Assembly: GCF_001659605.2 (NCBI RefSeq) | Contig: NC_035171.2 | Coordinates: 644,044 to 708,043, forward strand | Length of the DNA stretch: 64,000 nt | Direction: 5' to 3' | Source of the DNA: Manihot esculenta | Lineage: Eukaryota; Streptophyta; Magnoliopsida; Malpighiales; Euphorbiaceae | Shown here: one piece after another, positions 33,498 through 45,318 of the stretch | Layout of the letters: the number at the start of each line of letters is the position of its first letter | Numbering within the stretch: position 1 is the stretch's first letter | Program-made: the position numbers and the translations under genes | The notes under the pieces: model-generated | Databases searched by the model: none | What the model saw: only the letters and a program-made list of their open reading frames with translations | What the model was told of the DNA's origin: nothing

Positions 33498-36400
33498 TTA
33501 AAAGAGATGAGGATATTGCCGGAGCATAGACTCCCGTGTCTCCCAAGTGCATTCTTCTATATTGTGGTGGTTCCACAGGACTTTCACCATCGGGATTTCC
33601 TTGTTTCTCAGCTTCCTGATCTGGGTGTCTAGGATCCGTACTGGCTGCTCAACATAGGTGAGATCCTCTTGGATCTCCACATCAGGCTCACTAAGAACCT
33701 TGCCCGGATCTGACACGAATTTTCTCAACATAGAAACATGGAAAACCGGGTGGATTCTTGCCATAGAAGCAGGTAAGTCCAGCTTGTACGATACATTCCC
33801 AATCTTTTGCAAGACTTCAAAGGGTCCGATGTACCGCGGAGCCAGCTTACCCTTCTTCCCGAACCGAACCACTCCTTTCATTGGAGACACCTTGAGCAAT
33901 ACCAGATCCCCCTCCTGAAACTCTACCTGCCTTCTGCGGATGTCTGCATAACTCTTCTGTCTGCTTGCAGCTGTCTTGATTCTTTCTCTGATTAAGGGTA
34001 CCACCCTGCTGGTGATCTCTACTAGTTCAGGCCCTGCCAAGGCCTTTTCTCCAACTTCCTCCCAGCAAACAGGTGACCTGCACTTCCTTCCATATAAAGC
34101 TTCATATGGAGCCATCCCGATACTAGCATGATGGCTGTTATTGTAGGCAAACTCCACCAAAGGTAGATGCTGCCTCCAAGAACCGCCAAAGTCCAGCACA
34201 CACATTCTAAGCATATCTTCTATGGTCTGGATGGTCCTCTCTGACTGTCCGTCTGTCTGTGGGTGGAAGGCAGTGCTAAAATCCAATCTGGTGCCCATGG
34301 CATCCTGCAGACTCCGCCAAAACCTGGAGGTGAACTGGGGTCCTCTATCTGACACAATAGAAACAGGAACCCCATGCAGTCTGACTATCTCATCTATGTA
34401 CACCTGCGCTAATTTGTCCACAGAATAGCCGCTCCTGACAGGGATGAAGTGAGCAGATTTGGTGAGTCTGTCCACAATCACCCATATGGAGTCCAATCTG
34501 TTGGACGTCGCCGGTAACCCCACTACGAAGTCCATAGCTATATTCTCCCATTTCCACTCTGGAATAGATAGCGGGTTAAGCATTCCAGCCGGCTTCTGAT
34601 GTTCCAGCTTCACCCTCTGACACACTTCGCAGGCTGACACAAACTGTGCCACTTCTTTCTTCATAGCTGGCCACCAATAAACCTTCTTTAGATCTTGATA
34701 CATCTTGGTGGCTCCGAGGTGAATACTGTATCTTGCATTATGAGCCTCTCTCATAATGTCTCCTTTTAGACCAATGTCATCTGGTACACATAGTCTGCTC
34801 CCATAGCGGAGGATCCCCTTACTGTCGAATCTGAACTCGCTATCCTTGCCTGACTGAACAGTCCTGGCAATCTTCACTAACTCTGGATCCTCATGCTGTT
34901 TCTGAGCCACCTGCTCCAGAAACACGGGTGTCACTCTCATCTGTGCAATCAAAGCACCTGTACCAAACAACTCTAACTGTAGACCTTCATCCATGAGCTT
35001 GTAAAACTCCTTCACCACTGGCCTCCTCTCTGCCGATATGTGGGATAAACTGCCTAGTGACTTCCGGCTTAGGGCGTCTGCCACGACATTCGCCTTACCC
35101 GGATGATACTGAATCTTGCAATCATAGTCACTCAGCAGCTCTACCCATCTCCTCTGTCTCAAGTTCAAATCCCTTTGACTCAAGATGTACTGCAGGCTTT
35201 TATGATCTGTGAAGATCTCACATTTTACCCCATAGAGGTAGTGCCTCCACATCTTGAGTGCAAAGATTACTGCTGCCATCTCAAGGTCATGTGTGGGGTA
35301 ATTCAACTCGTGCTTCTTCAGTTGCCTAGAAGCGTAAGCAATCACCCTCTCATTCTGCATAAGCACACAACCCAGTCCCACACGGGACGCATCACAAAAG
35401 ACTGTAAAGTCCTCATCACTGGATGGCAGAGCTAAAACTGGTGCTGAAGTCAACCTCTTCTTGAGTTCTTCAAAACTCTCCTCGCACTGGTCGGTCCACA
35501 GAAACTTCTGATTCTTCCTGGTTAGTCTGGTCAGAGGAGCTGCTATCTTTGAGAAGTCCTGAACGAACCTCCTGTAATAACCAGCCAGACCCAAGAAACT
35601 CCTGATCTCTGTTACTGAAGTGGGTCTAGGCCAGTTAGCCACAGTTTCTGTCTTCTTGGGGTCCACCTCAATTCCATTCTCTGATACTACGTGCCCCAAG
35701 AACGAAATGCTCCTTAGCCAGAACTCACACTTGGAGAACTTGGCATACAAGCCATGTTCCCTCAAGGTCTGTAGAACCAACCTCAGATGATGGGCATGCT
35801 CCTCTGCATTCCTGGAATACACCAAGATATCATCTATGAAGACAATAACAAAGTGATCCAGGTACTGACTAAACACTCTGTTCATGAGATCCATGAATGC
35901 TGCAGGGGCGTTAGTTAACCCGAACGGCATCACAAGGAACTCAAAATTCCCATATCTGGTCCTGAAAGCCGTCTTTGGCACATCCTCTTCCCTGATCCTC
36001 AACTGATGATACCCGGACCTCAGATCTATTTTGGAGAAACAACCCGCTCCTGCTAGCTGGTCAAATAGATCGTCGATCCTTGGCAATGGGTACTTGTTCT
36101 TGGTAGTGACTTTGTTCAACTGCCTGTAGTCGATACAAAGTCTAAGGGATCCATCCTTTTTTCTCACAAACAAAACCGGAGCACCCCAGGGTGAGGTACT
36201 CGGTCGGATGAAGCCCTTGTCTACCAGCTCCTGCAACTGCTCCTTCAACTCTTTCAATTCTGCTGGCGCCATCCTGTAGGGAGGGATAGAGATCGGTCGG
36301 GTTCCAGGCATCAGTTCTATCTCGAACTCTATCTCCCTAGCAGGTGGTAAACCTGGCAGCTCGTCTGGGAACACATCTAAGAACTCTCTAACCACTGGCA

Positions 36401-37088
36401 CCGAGGCGGGCTCTCTAACCTGACCATTAAGCTCTCTCACATGAGCCAAATACCCCTGACATCCCCTCCTAAGCAACCTACGAGCCTGAAGAGCTGAGAT
36501 CATACCTCTAGGTGTACCCCTCCTGTCTCCTCTGAAGACAACCTCTGATCCATCCTGACCTCTGAACCTGACTACCTTGTCCCTGCAGTCCAAGGTAGCA
36601 CCATGGGTAGATAACCAGTCCATCCCTAGAATGACGTCAAAGTCTGTCAAATCTAGAACCACAAGGTCGGCGGACATGCATCTCCCCTCAACAAAAACTG
36701 GACTACACTGACAGACTGACTCTGCCACTGATGGATCACACTTGGGTCCACTGACCCAGAGAGGACACTCTAACCCAGAGATCATCAACCCCAACCTCTG
36801 GACGGCTCTCGGAGCAATAAATGAATGAGATGCACCAGGGTCCATCAATGCATAAACATCCGAACAACCTATGACGAGATTACCTGCCACCACGGTGTTG
36901 GATGCGTCTGCCTCCTGCTGTGTCATTGTGAAGATCCGTGCTGGGGCTGATGGACCTTCACCTCTGAGACCCGCTGAAGAAGAGGCTGCTCCTCTCCCTC
37001 TGCCTCTGCCACTGGCCTGAGTCATGGCTGGAGCTGCTGGCTGCGCTACACTGCCTGAAGCTGTCTGCTGGGACTGAGCCTGTAACAC
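33498..37088 (-). CDS. Tekay pol: protease, reverse transcriptase, RNase H, integrase, chromodomain
   Basis: An open frame of about 1190 codons covers all enzymatic domains. The protease active site is [10 protein letters not shown] (near residue 83 of the open frame), in the DPG form seen in some plant chromoviruses. Reverse transcriptase spans about 265-475 with the catalytic FIDD at 417-420. RNase H begins near 560 (FCDAS). Integrase has an HHCC zinc region (H783, H790, C820, C823) and the catalytic triad D853, D914, E950. The C-terminus (about 1145-1196) resembles a chromodomain ([18 protein letters not shown]), which in chromoviruses steers integration to heterochromatin. The apparent start (37088) lies in the adjacent inserted LTR; true pol sequence begins at 37080. 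It is separated from gag only by that insertion. Confidence 0.95.
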   Translation of the reverse strand: MLQAQSQQTASGSVAQPAAPAMTQASGRGRGRGAASSSAGLRGEGPSAPARIFTMTQQEADASNTVVAGNLVIGCSDVYALMDPGASHSFIAPRAVQRLGLMISGLECPLWVSGPKCDPSVAESVCQCSPVFVEGRCMSADLVVLDLTDFDVILGMDWLSTHGATLDCRDKVVRFRGQDGSEVVFRGDRRGTPRGMISALQARRLLRRGCQGYLAHVRELNGQVREPASVPVVREFLDVFPDELPGLPPAREIEFEIELMPGTRPISIPPYRMAPAELKELKEQLQELVDKGFIRPSTSPWGAPVLFVRKKDGSLRLCIDYRQLNKVTTKNKYPLPRIDDLFDQLAGAGCFSKIDLRSGYHQLRIREEDVPKTAFRTRYGNFEFLVMPFGLTNAPAAFMDLMNRVFSQYLDHFVIVFIDDILVYSRNAEEHAHHLRLVLQTLREHGLYAKFSKCEFWLRSISFLGHVVSENGIEVDPKKTETVANWPRPTSVTEIRSFLGLAGYYRRFVQDFSKIAAPLTRLTRKNQKFLWTDQCEESFEELKKRLTSAPVLALPSSDEDFTVFCDASRVGLGCVLMQNERVIAYASRQLKKHELNYPTHDLEMAAVIFALKMWRHYLYGVKCEIFTDHKSLQYILSQRDLNLRQRRWVELLSDYDCKIQYHPGKANVVADALSRKSLGSLSHISAERRPVVKEFYKLMDEGLQLELFGTGALIAQMRVTPVFLEQVAQKQHEDPELVKIARTVQSGKDSEFRFDSKGILRYGSRLCVPDDIGLKGDIMREAHNARYSIHLGATKMYQDLKKVYWWPAMKKEVAQFVSACEVCQRVKLEHQKPAGMLNPLSIPEWKWENIAMDFVVGLPATSNRLDSIWVIVDRLTKSAHFIPVRSGYSVDKLAQVYIDEIVRLHGVPVSIVSDRGPQFTSRFWRSLQDAMGTRLDFSTAFHPQTDGQSERTIQTIEDMLRMCVLDFGGSWRQHLPLVEFAYNNSHHASIGMAPYEALYGRKCRSPVCWEEVGEKALAGPELVEITSRVVPLIRERIKTAASRQKSYADIRRRQVEFQEGDLVLLKVSPMKGVVRFGKKGKLAPRYIGPFEVLQKIGNVSYKLDLPASMARIHPVFHVSMLRKFVSDPGKVLSEPDVEIQEDLTYVEQPVRILDTQIRKLRNKEIPMVKVLWNHHNIEECTWETRESMLRQYPHLF

Positions 37089-39842
37089 CCCTTACCCTAT
37101 CAAAGTGTAGACAGAGTAAGGAATGTCACAAACTATACCTTTTAGACATATCAAGACTAAACAATTACCTTTATCTGTAAATACCAATTTTAGTTATGTA
37201 AGTAACTTTCATCAAGATTAAAATAAGCGTGAGATTTTTAAACCAAAATTTTCGGCAGAGTTTTCTCTGTTTCATTAGCACTTTAACCTGTAATACATAT
37301 GAACATCACACTTATAATAACACTAACAACTGTCACTTGATATCTTACTATTCTTTGATTTACATAACCTTCACAACTCACTCTATTTAATATGTACATG
37401 CCAAAATAAAACTGTACTATGACTCCGAGACTCAAAACAACCAGCTATGATGATGGCCTTGATATCTGATGTAGATCTCTGATAACTTCTGTTGCCCTAT
37501 TTTATCTACAACCTGCGTGAGGTAAAAACCAACACGCTGAGCTAATGCTCAGTGGGTGATAGCAAACAAATAACAAAATAGAGCAAACAAGTTCACGTAT
37601 ACAGATAATCGGAATAAAAACATCTTCTTTTTCCGTTATTGCACATTTTCTATTTATAATAAATTACCACAGCTTAGTGCATGTAAGAGATGCAAACATA
37701 TTAACACTCACTAATAAGTTCACAAAATCAAGTATCAATCTTAATTAAGATCTTAGCCCTTATAAACACATAGTAGGATCGTCTAGGTAGATAAGGAGTT
37801 ATAACGGTAGGCACAGAGTGCCGAACGGTAGGCTCAGAGGCCAAAACTGTGATAGCAGGGCTCTATGACCGTGCTTATGAGGTACCTGATATGTAACCTC
37901 AAATAAAAATCATGTATCGGTAGCAGTACTGCGAACTCTGTATGTTTATATGGCATGCCATACCCTTAAGCTAACCTCGACTCCTATTACGTTTACCAGG
38001 GCCAAGTACCATTAATTCAATGTATCAATGTAAAATGCATGCCATTTGAAGCTATTTGAATTCATTTTCCAAAGTCCATATATCATATGCCAAGATTTAC
38101 AATATGGAAAACTCATGGCAAATAGTGCAAAACTTTATCAACATAGCATTCCAATTTAAGAAAACTACATTCTGCCATCTTTTGCATAAACTTTTCAAGT
38201 AGCTTAGAGTCACAATTTGACTTCAATTTCTTCATAAGAAATGTAAATTTATGTCTTATCTTTCCAACAAGATATGGTTCATGCAAATCTGATCATTCTA
38301 TCTTAAGTTATGAATTTTTCTTTACAAGCTGCTCCATAAGGTCTTAATCAGTCCAGAATTGGTACCTGTTTATAGTATCACAAAACTTATCAGATTCATG
38401 CATTTCCATACTAATTCAAGCTAAAGTGTCTTCTACAAAGTTTTAGGTATACTTCTTAAGATTCAATTGGAACTGGTCTTAACAAATTTTACTGAGTACA
38501 AAATTAGTTATGGTATCATCAATAGACTCTGTTCCGGATGCACTACCACTGTATCCAGTTTAGGTTCACTTGCAATTTTCATCATCTTACATACAGATTT
38601 CGAATTTGGTCAATTCATAAAAGTTTTAGATCTTTGTCTTATCTTTAATTTGGTATATCTTAGGACTAATTTCAATAAATACACAATAAGTTATAAGGCT
38701 TCCAACACTGACTGTCCTGTTAGAACCTATTCTGGCAGATTTGCACTTTTAGCTCTCATGTTAAATTTCTTTACTCTAAGCCTTTCAAACATCATTTTAA
38801 CATTCATATAACATATTTATACAGTCAAAGCAACATTTCCAGCAAGTAAAATCAACCCCTAATTTCACTTATTCATGGCAGAATCCAAGGAAAACAGAAA
38901 ATCATACAAACACCAAACCTTTCTTGAATTCCTCCTTTCTTTTCCTCTTCTAATCTCTAGCTATCTCCTTTCCCTTTGATGTTCCTTCACCTAGGTCAAT
39001 TTATGTCTTAGGAAAGGATTGAATAAACTATAAATTAAAGCTTTATAATTCAAATCCATGCATGAAGAAATGAGATGATGCTATTTCCTACTCATTTCTA
39101 AACTTACCTTTGATTTTCAAGCTTGGTGTATATGGAACCCTAAACTTTTCTTCTTCAATCCCTTCAATATATGGCTCTTCCTTTAGATCTTGATCTTAGG
39201 ATGAATTTTGGTTACAGAAAGAAGTTGATTTGGTGAGGTTTTGGCTTGGCTTTGGTGGGAGAAAGAAAAGAAATTCTTTGGTTTCCTATGGTGTGAGCTA
39301 CGGCAAAGTGAAATGGAGAAGATGACAATCCCTTTTTCAAATTGCTTGGTCATTTCTTCATCCAATAGCTAGGTGACACATGGAAAGTAAAATTTGACTT
39401 TTATATTTTAACTTTCCATATTTATACTTTAACCCACTAAACTTTTTACCATATTTCAATTTAGTTTTTAAACTTTCAATAATCATAGATTGACCTACTA
39501 AAATATGCTTTTAGCCTTTAGAAGTCCTTTCCACTTAAGCAAGCATGATGGATTTAAAACAAACACCTCAAGCAAGCACGTCAGAAAACCCTAAGCACCT
39601 CCCAAAAGTGACTCGTTCCCGACTCGCTAATCACACTGTCTACTTTATTTCTGAATATGTCCGTTTCTATATTTGAGTTTTCTATAATTCAGTTATTAGC
39701 AGATTAGAGTTATGCTAGTACCTCCCCTAAGTAGCTCGGGGTAAGCTAGCACCTCCCCTAATGCCACTTACTTTAGTAGTGAAATAGCCTAACCCATACC
39801 TAGTGATGTCACTGCTCTAGCTATGGGTTTGAGGATGTTACA
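37081..39842 (-). mobile_element. Solo LTR of chromovirus family B inside the Tekay element (2762 bp)
   Basis: Its ends are TGTAACACCC and GGATGTTACA, flanked by a perfect 5-bp duplication GAGCC (37076-37080 and 39843-39847). It is homologous over its right part to 1-1657. No coding region is present. The orientation is inferred from a segment near 37540 (GAGCTAATGCTCAGTGGGTG) that resembles GAGCTAAAAGCCCAGTGAGT in family A. It separates gag from pol. A small local duplication (CACCTCCCCTAA-like, 39718-39768) is absent from the copy at 1-1657. Confidence 0.93.
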
Positions 39843-41292
39843 GAGCCATCGGGGCCGCTCTTGGACAGTCTCGAGCTATATGCCCCTCCTGACCACATCT
39901 GAAGCAGGTGTTCGTCCCAAACCGACATACTCCCTTGTGTGGCCTACCACACCTTGCACAAACTGCATTATCCGCACCAGAGCTTGAGCCACTCCCAAAT
40001 CCTAGACTGGACTTGACTTTACTCCAGAACTTGTTCTTCTTACCCTTGGGTTTACCCCATCTCTTACTGCCTGAAGCTGTTGCACTCAGGGTAGAGGGAT
40101 CTAACCTTCCCCCACCCGGAGTTTTAGAACCAGAAGCTTGTGCCACTGTCTGCTTAACTGTCCCCTGAATGATGGCACTAGCTTCCATTCTCCTAGCCAT
40201 ATCTACTATGGCGTGAAAACTCTCTCTATCTGCTGACTGTACCAAGGAGGAATACCTGGGATGGAGCTTCATGATATACCTCCTCGACTTCTTCTGGTCT
40301 GTGCTAAGGTCTTGCCCTGCAAATGGCAGCAACTCCATAAACCTGTCAGTATATTCGTTTACACTCATGTCATCAGTCTGCCTCAACTGCTCGAATTCTA
40401 TCATCTTCAATTCCCTTGAACTATCAGGGAAAGCCCATCCTGCAAACTCGTTTGCAAACTTTTCCCAAGTCATGCTGTCCACTCTCGGGTTCACATAATT
40501 CTTGAACCACTCCCGTGCCTTTTTGCACTTAAGCGTGAACCCGGCCATCTGAATGGCTCTACTGTCATCCGCCCCTATCTCATCTGTAATTGCCTTGACC
40601 CGCTCTAAGTACACGAACGGATCATTACCAGTTTCAAACTGGGGAGCACCCAGCTTCATATAGTCGGTCATCTTGACCTTGCTCCCACTGGCTGAGCTAG
40701 GTCTAGGTGGCTGAACAACTGGGGCTGCTGGTTCTGCAGGTGGTGGAGGTGGTGCAACATTTTCTGAGGTAGGGTTTGCTGGATTTGGATAGTAAGGTGG
40801 AGGTGGATACATTGGGTATTGAGAGTACGGTGGGTAGTATGGTGGGTATGGCATCTGTGTGGGATAAGGGGTGAAACTAGGGTAATCCGATGTACCTCCC
40901 ATCGAATACCCGGGATGTTGTGAGAAATGTGGGTAGTGAGGTGGCTGTACAAATCCCGAGGCCTGAGTGCCTCCTTGGGACTCTCCCATTCCTTCCTCTG
41001 GCATACTCATCCCCAAACTGCCATCCCTCCTCTGGTCCACATCCATGTCATCTCCCACATCTTCTAACATACCACCCTGAACTGTTCCTCGTACTGATCT
41101 GCTCCTACCCAGATCTAAAGACCTTCTAGGGTCTCTCACTGCTCGGTCCCTGTTGGACCTGCTAGACATTGCCCTAGGCAATGCTGGAGGACGGGCGCTC
41201 ATGCCCTCATCCTCAGGTGGCACTCCAGTCAATCTTGCTAATTGACGAGTTCCTCTCATCCTGTTTTCTGAAAAACAGTACGCATAGCACAA
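39843..41292 (-). CDS. Tekay gag
   Basis: The open frame encodes a Gag of about 480 residues. The likely start is the second ATG (41259, MRGTRQLARLTG), since the first eleven codons have no Gag character. An arginine-rich N-terminal part is followed by a long Pro/Tyr-rich segment (about residues 115-200), then the retrotransposon Gag core (KMTDYMKLGAPQFETG, EWFKNYVNPRVDSMTWEKF, FEQLRQTDDMSVNEYTDRF) and a CCHC zinc knuckle CFRCGQEGHIARDC near the end. The frame runs into the family-B insertion just after this knuckle. The pol frame beyond the insertion is in phase when one copy of the target duplication is discounted. Confidence 0.93.
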
Positions 41293-41513
41293 ACATCAGT
41301 ATCATATGGTTCATGTGGGCACACATGAACCCTCATCACATACATAGCATATCATAGCATATCATTAATGCACATGCATAAAGTCATGGCATTTCACATC
41401 ATCATGCAAGACAGGACTCCACATCCTATCCTAGTGGACATGATCTTCCTATTGTGCTTGACCTTCTATAACCTCTATGAGCCCGATACTCTAGGTCCGA
41501 CCATATGAACCTA

Positions 41514-41527
41514 GGGCTCTGATACCA
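41514..41527 (-). other. Primer-binding site of the Tekay element (initiator tRNA-Met)
   Basis: In sense TGGTATCAGAGCCC lies three bases after the 5' LTR and is complementary to the 3' end of plant initiator methionine tRNA. Confidence 0.9.
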
Positions 41528-41530
41528 TTC

Positions 41531-43769
41531 TGTAACAACCCGAAAATCGGACCGCTACCGGCGCTAGGATCCGGGTCGACTTAAGGCCGCCGGGACCCGT
41601 AGCAAGCCTGACATAAGACCTGTAAACCTGTATAATCCCATACATGATCAACAATAAGCATAAAAATTAAAACTTTTCTTTCCATGAATATCAACCAAAC
41701 TCAACCTGTGCATAAACATAAACATAATTTTGATCCCTCTGTGGGATCTCATCTGTGCCCCCAATGGGAAACATAACATCTGTTGAGTTGGTTTACATAA
41801 ACATCATCAAAATCTCTAAGATCATGTATAAAAAGGGATACAACAATCTATGGTCAAGCACACACTAACATCCATAAAACTCATTACATAACTATACTGT
41901 ACTTTTACATTACAAATTGATCATGTCCATTGCTATCTATTACATAAGCATGACTTCTTTACTCTATCCGGACTCCCGCACTATATCCTGTACCTGAAAG
42001 CCTGGGGGAAAAGGGAGAGGGGTGAGCTAAAAGCCCAGTGAGTAGAGCTAGTAAAACACATTAACACTATGCTCTATGGAATGCATCATAACACAAACAA
42101 TTCACATAGGGGTTGGGTGAACTTGTCACCAAATAGTCCAAGTTAACTCTGTGCCAGGCCGTAGCATGGGGTCCTGGTCTTCCTGTCATACATACATTAC
42201 TTACCATTTTCCAGGGCCTCTTCTGGGCTCCTGGTCTTCGAGTCCCATAACCGTGCCTTACTCTGTGCCAGGCCTGTAGACTGGGGCCTGGTCTTTCTTA
42301 CTCTGTGCCAGGCCGTAGCATGGGGTCCTGGTCTTCCTGTCTTGGACTAATTGGGTCATCCAACATTCACCCACATCAACAACAATTTATGCGATGCGGC
42401 ATATTCGTGGAAACTAATGCAATCATCCTATTGCATAATCATGATGCATGATACATGATAAAACATTTAATTTAAAAGATTAAGTTTAGTTCCACTCACC
42501 TCTGGCTGACTCTGACAATACCGAAGCAGCTGAACTCACTGCTGGGGTCCTCGGTTCCTCGGGTCCGAACCTACACAGGTGGACTCAAATGAGGGACCAA
42601 ACATACTTGAACATAACTCTAAAATATTCCCCAAAAACCCCCTAAAACATCCTGAAAATATCACATAGAGATATGCATGAAATGGCTGAACAGGGCACTT
42701 TCGGCGGCACCTTCGGCGGCCGAAAGTCCTGGACAGAGACAAAACTCAGGTAGGTTCGGCGGCACCTTCGGCGGCCGAAAATGCCAGACAGAGACGAAAG
42801 TCTCTTTTCGGGGGCAACTTCGGCAGCCGAAAGGCCTGCTTCCCCAGCCATGTTCGGCGGCCGAAAGTACCTTCGGCTGCCGAACCTGGTTTCTGCAAAA
42901 GGGCAGAAACTTGGCTCCCTTAGCACATTTCGCCTCCAAACCTTCCAAACATGCATATTTTTCAACCAAAGCATGCATACAAGTTCCTAGGGGCCTCAAA
43001 CATGCATATACCCCATCTACAACATTTCAATCACACACAATCAAGCTACATTGTTCAAAAAAGTCATCAAAAACCCATAGGTTCAACATATACCCTAACA
43101 TGCATTCTACCCTTTAAAAACTTCATAAAACTTGTTTAAATCATACATTGAGCTTAAGATCGGCCCTTACCTCTTGAAGATCGAGGGTTGAGGAGATCTA
43201 AACTTGGAGATGGGAGAAGTTCCAACTTTTGGTCTTCAAGCTCCAAAACTCGTTCTAAGCTCAAGGATCTTCAAAACCAAAGTTATAAACTTGTAAAGAT
43301 CATGGAAAAAGGAAGGAAAAACTCAAGATTGGGGAAGGGTGGCGGAATGCTCACCTTGGCCGAAATGGGGAGAAAAAGCTCGCCCATTTTCGGCTAAGGG
43401 ACCCTTTTATAGGTGGCTGGCCAGGCCACGTTCGGGGGCCGAATGTGCCTCCGCATCCATGCAATGTTCGGCGGCCGAACTTGACTTTCGGCGGCCGAAC
43501 CTGAACTTCCCTAACTCATGCTTTCGGGGGCCTAACGTGCCTCCAAAACGCATGCATGTTCGGCGGCCGAACTTGACTTTCGGCGGCCGAACCTGAGTTT
43601 TCCTCTAATGCTATTTTCATGCAAAAACTCATTTAGTTTTATACTTTAAAACATTAAAATTCATGAAAACATTTTATAAAACATGTCTTTACCCTTCTAG
43701 AAGTTCCCGACATCCGAAATTCCACCGGACGGTAGGAATTCCGATACCGGAGTCTAGCCGGGTATTACA
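41531..43769 (-). repeat. 5' LTR of the Tekay element
   Basis: 2239 bp, the same length as the 3' LTR and about 99.5% identical by eye. TATA box at 43404-43411; palindromic motif clusters at about 42697-42885 and 43430-43595; minisatellite at 42151-42345. The right end is followed by the target duplication AAACC and MITE sequence. Confidence 0.93.
43404..43411 (-). promoter_or_regulatory. TATA box of the Tekay 5' LTR
   Basis: This is the same TATAAAAG as in the other family-A LTRs and is the candidate promoter driving the gag-pol transcript. Confidence 0.6.
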
Positions 43770-44078
43770 AAACCGAACCGAACCGATTAGGAATAATAAT
43801 ATATTTTTTCAATAATATAGAGAAATTAAATTATATTAAAATTAAAATATTTTAATTAAAATTTAAAATACTAAAAATAAAGTGTAAAAAATTAAAAAAA
43901 TATTAAAAATCTAAACCGATCAAACCGAACCGAATCGAACCGAATCAGACTGGTTCGGTTCGATTCGGTTTCTGACCAAAATCAGTTCGGTTCGGTTTTC
44001 ATAAAATCTAAAATTTCGGTTTTCGGTTTATTCGGTTCGGTTCGGTTTTGAACCGAACCGACCGAATGCTCACCCCTA

Positions 44079-44086
44079 GTTGCAAC
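44079..44086 (+). other. Right 8-bp target duplication of the hAT MITE
   Basis: GTTGCAAC follows the right terminal inverted repeat and matches 30986-30993 in seven of eight bases. Confidence 0.8.
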
Positions 44087-44540
44087 CTTGAGGGACCTCC
44101 CTCCAGGAGAGGTCGACATTCCAATTGATCCCTGAGCTCTTTTTCAGCTCGACAACAACAAAAGCCTCAGTCCAACCTTTTATTGAGTCTTTATACCCAG
44201 CAAATATGGACAACCCTGCCCAGGGACCAAAGTAGTAGAACTTATGGATGGACCTGACAAGACGAAAGAAGATACAAATCAACTTGATAGAATGGGCAAA
44301 ACCCTGGCGAAAGCATACAAACTCAAAGCAACACATGAACAAGATGGAATTGGGAGACAACACTCAAGGAGTCACCCTAAAATGACAGAAAACCTCAATG
44401 AAGAAAGGGGTAAAAGAGAATATCAGCCCGAAATCACGCTATTTGATGAAAAATACTAGGTTGTGCCCTTGCTGGACATCAACCAGACTCGCCGGAGGTG
44501 GGTAAGGAAAGACGATCCTCTAATTAGATAGGGGAGCCAT
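44087..44540 (-). pseudogene. Antisense ORF of the Tat element (PF04195-like), N-terminal part
   Basis: Reading opposite to gag, one frame runs from ATG 44540 (MAPLSN) to the MITE with only three in-frame stops. It contains DFGLIFSFTPFFIEVF, VLSPNSILFMC, FRLVRSIHKFYYFGPWAG and DSIKGWTEAFVVVEL. From memory this pattern (PFF-EV, P-QL-PNS, K--YYF-P, S-KGW---FF-V) resembles the plant domain called putative gypsy type transposon (Pfam PF04195), and extra antisense frames near the 3' LTR are known in Tat elements. The role is unknown. The frame continues beyond the MITE at 30985. Confidence 0.6.
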
Positions 44541-44863
44541 AATCCTATAGATGATAGTGTCAGCATAATCGTTGAAAAAGTAATGAGAAAGAGAAAAAGG
44601 GGTGATAGAGGACACCGGACTCAAGAATTCTAGCGCAAGTCATAAAAAGAGTAGGACATACCTTGGATTAGAAAGGCAGGAATTACAGAGAAGAGAGAGG
44701 GTAAGATAGCAAAGAGCGTAAGAGCTAGAACAACAAGTGAAATCAAAAGCGTTAGTTTGAAATGGGTAAAGGCGAAGAGGAGACGTTTTGACAAGAGCAC
44801 TCTTAGAGTTGTGCAGTAATAATTAGAGTTTCGAATTTACCCCATTAATTATAAAATAATTAA

Positions 44864-44880
44864 TGAGAGGGTAAAGAGGC
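44864..44880 (+). other. Polypurine tract of the plus-strand Tat element
   Basis: A GA-rich tract, TGAGAGGGTAAAGAGGC, ends three bases before the 3' LTR at 44884. Confidence 0.6.
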
Positions 44881-44883
44881 ACT

Positions 44884-45318
44884 TGATGACTATCGGGTTT
44901 TGGATACCCAGTTTATGGCCGAGCCCGTGTGGGAAAGGACAGACCTTAACTCTATCAAACCCCAATACATAGATATGCTCCACAACACAAAGCTCAGGAC
45001 TCGCTTGGATGAACTGGACATGACTCGAATCCACGTGTGGGAGGTCTAACCCAATTATTTTAATGGACCCGCGGGGCAACAACCATAGAACATTCGAAAT
45101 CATATCCATATGGTGCCGAATAGAATTAAATGATCGTCTGATAATGGAAAATGATATATTATATCCATACATACGATCAGCGTGATAATAATAAGAGGTA
45201 CTTACGCAAGATGACAATTATATATTATTAAAAAATAAAATAAAAAAATAAAAGAGAAATAAATTATATTAAACTTTCTAAAATATACCTTAAATTTACT
45301 CTATTGAATTTCGGGACA
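44884..45318 (+). repeat. 3' LTR of the plus-strand Tat element (435 bp)
   Basis: It starts TGATGACTATCGGG and ends TTTCGGGACA. It aligns with 27874-28330. In its second half almost all differences are G-to-A or C-to-T relative to the 5' LTR, leaving it very AT-rich. Confidence 0.8.

Larger units (their letters stand above)
31161..43769 (-). mobile_element. Near-intact Tekay/Del chromovirus (Ty3/gypsy), family A
   Basis: Two LTRs of identical length (31161-33399 and 41531-43769, 2239 bp each) differ at about 12 positions by eye. The flanking 5-bp target duplication is AAACC (31156-31160 and 43770-43774). On the minus strand the order is 5' LTR, PBS, gag (41292-39843), pol (37080-33498), polypurine tract, 3' LTR. 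The only interruption is a 2762-bp solo LTR between gag and pol. A C-terminal chromodomain-like region and very long LTRs point to the Tekay (Del) lineage. It is young, and both coding segments are open. Confidence 0.95.
30994..44078. mobile_element. hAT-type MITE (about 470 bp without its insertion), split by the Tekay element
   Basis: The terminal inverted repeats are TAGGGGTGAGCA (30994 on) and TGCTCACCCCTA (ending 44078), flanked by an 8-bp duplication. The interior is made of GGTTCGGTTCGG / CCGAACCGAACC runs and an AT-rich middle (43800-43915). There is no coding capacity. The Tekay element sits between 31161 and 43769, so only 30994-31160 and 43770-44078 are MITE sequence. Confidence 0.85.
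27874..45318 (+). mobile_element. Tat-like Ty3/gypsy element, pol-deleted, carrying nested insertions
   Basis: LTRs at 27874-28330 and 44884-45318 bound a PBS, gag and protease (28331-30740), a 3' segment with an antisense reading frame, and a polypurine tract. Reverse transcriptase, RNase H and integrase are deleted: protease/pre-RT sequence ends near 30740 and is followed directly by the antisense-ORF region. A hAT MITE (30994-44078) was inserted later and itself carries the Tekay element. No convincing target duplication flanks the Tat LTRs, perhaps because of age. It is non-autonomous and decayed. Confidence 0.8.

Noticed and set aside
37081..39842. Reading the gag-pol interruption as a natural intron or frameshift signal
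   Set aside because: TG...CA ends, perfect GAGCC duplication and homology with 1-1657 show it is an inserted LTR.
31161..43769. Possibility that the large gypsy element is an integrated pararetrovirus
   Set aside because: It has LTRs with target duplications, tRNA-Met PBS, polypurine tract, integrase and chromodomain, and no movement or transactivator gene; it is a chromovirus retrotransposon.
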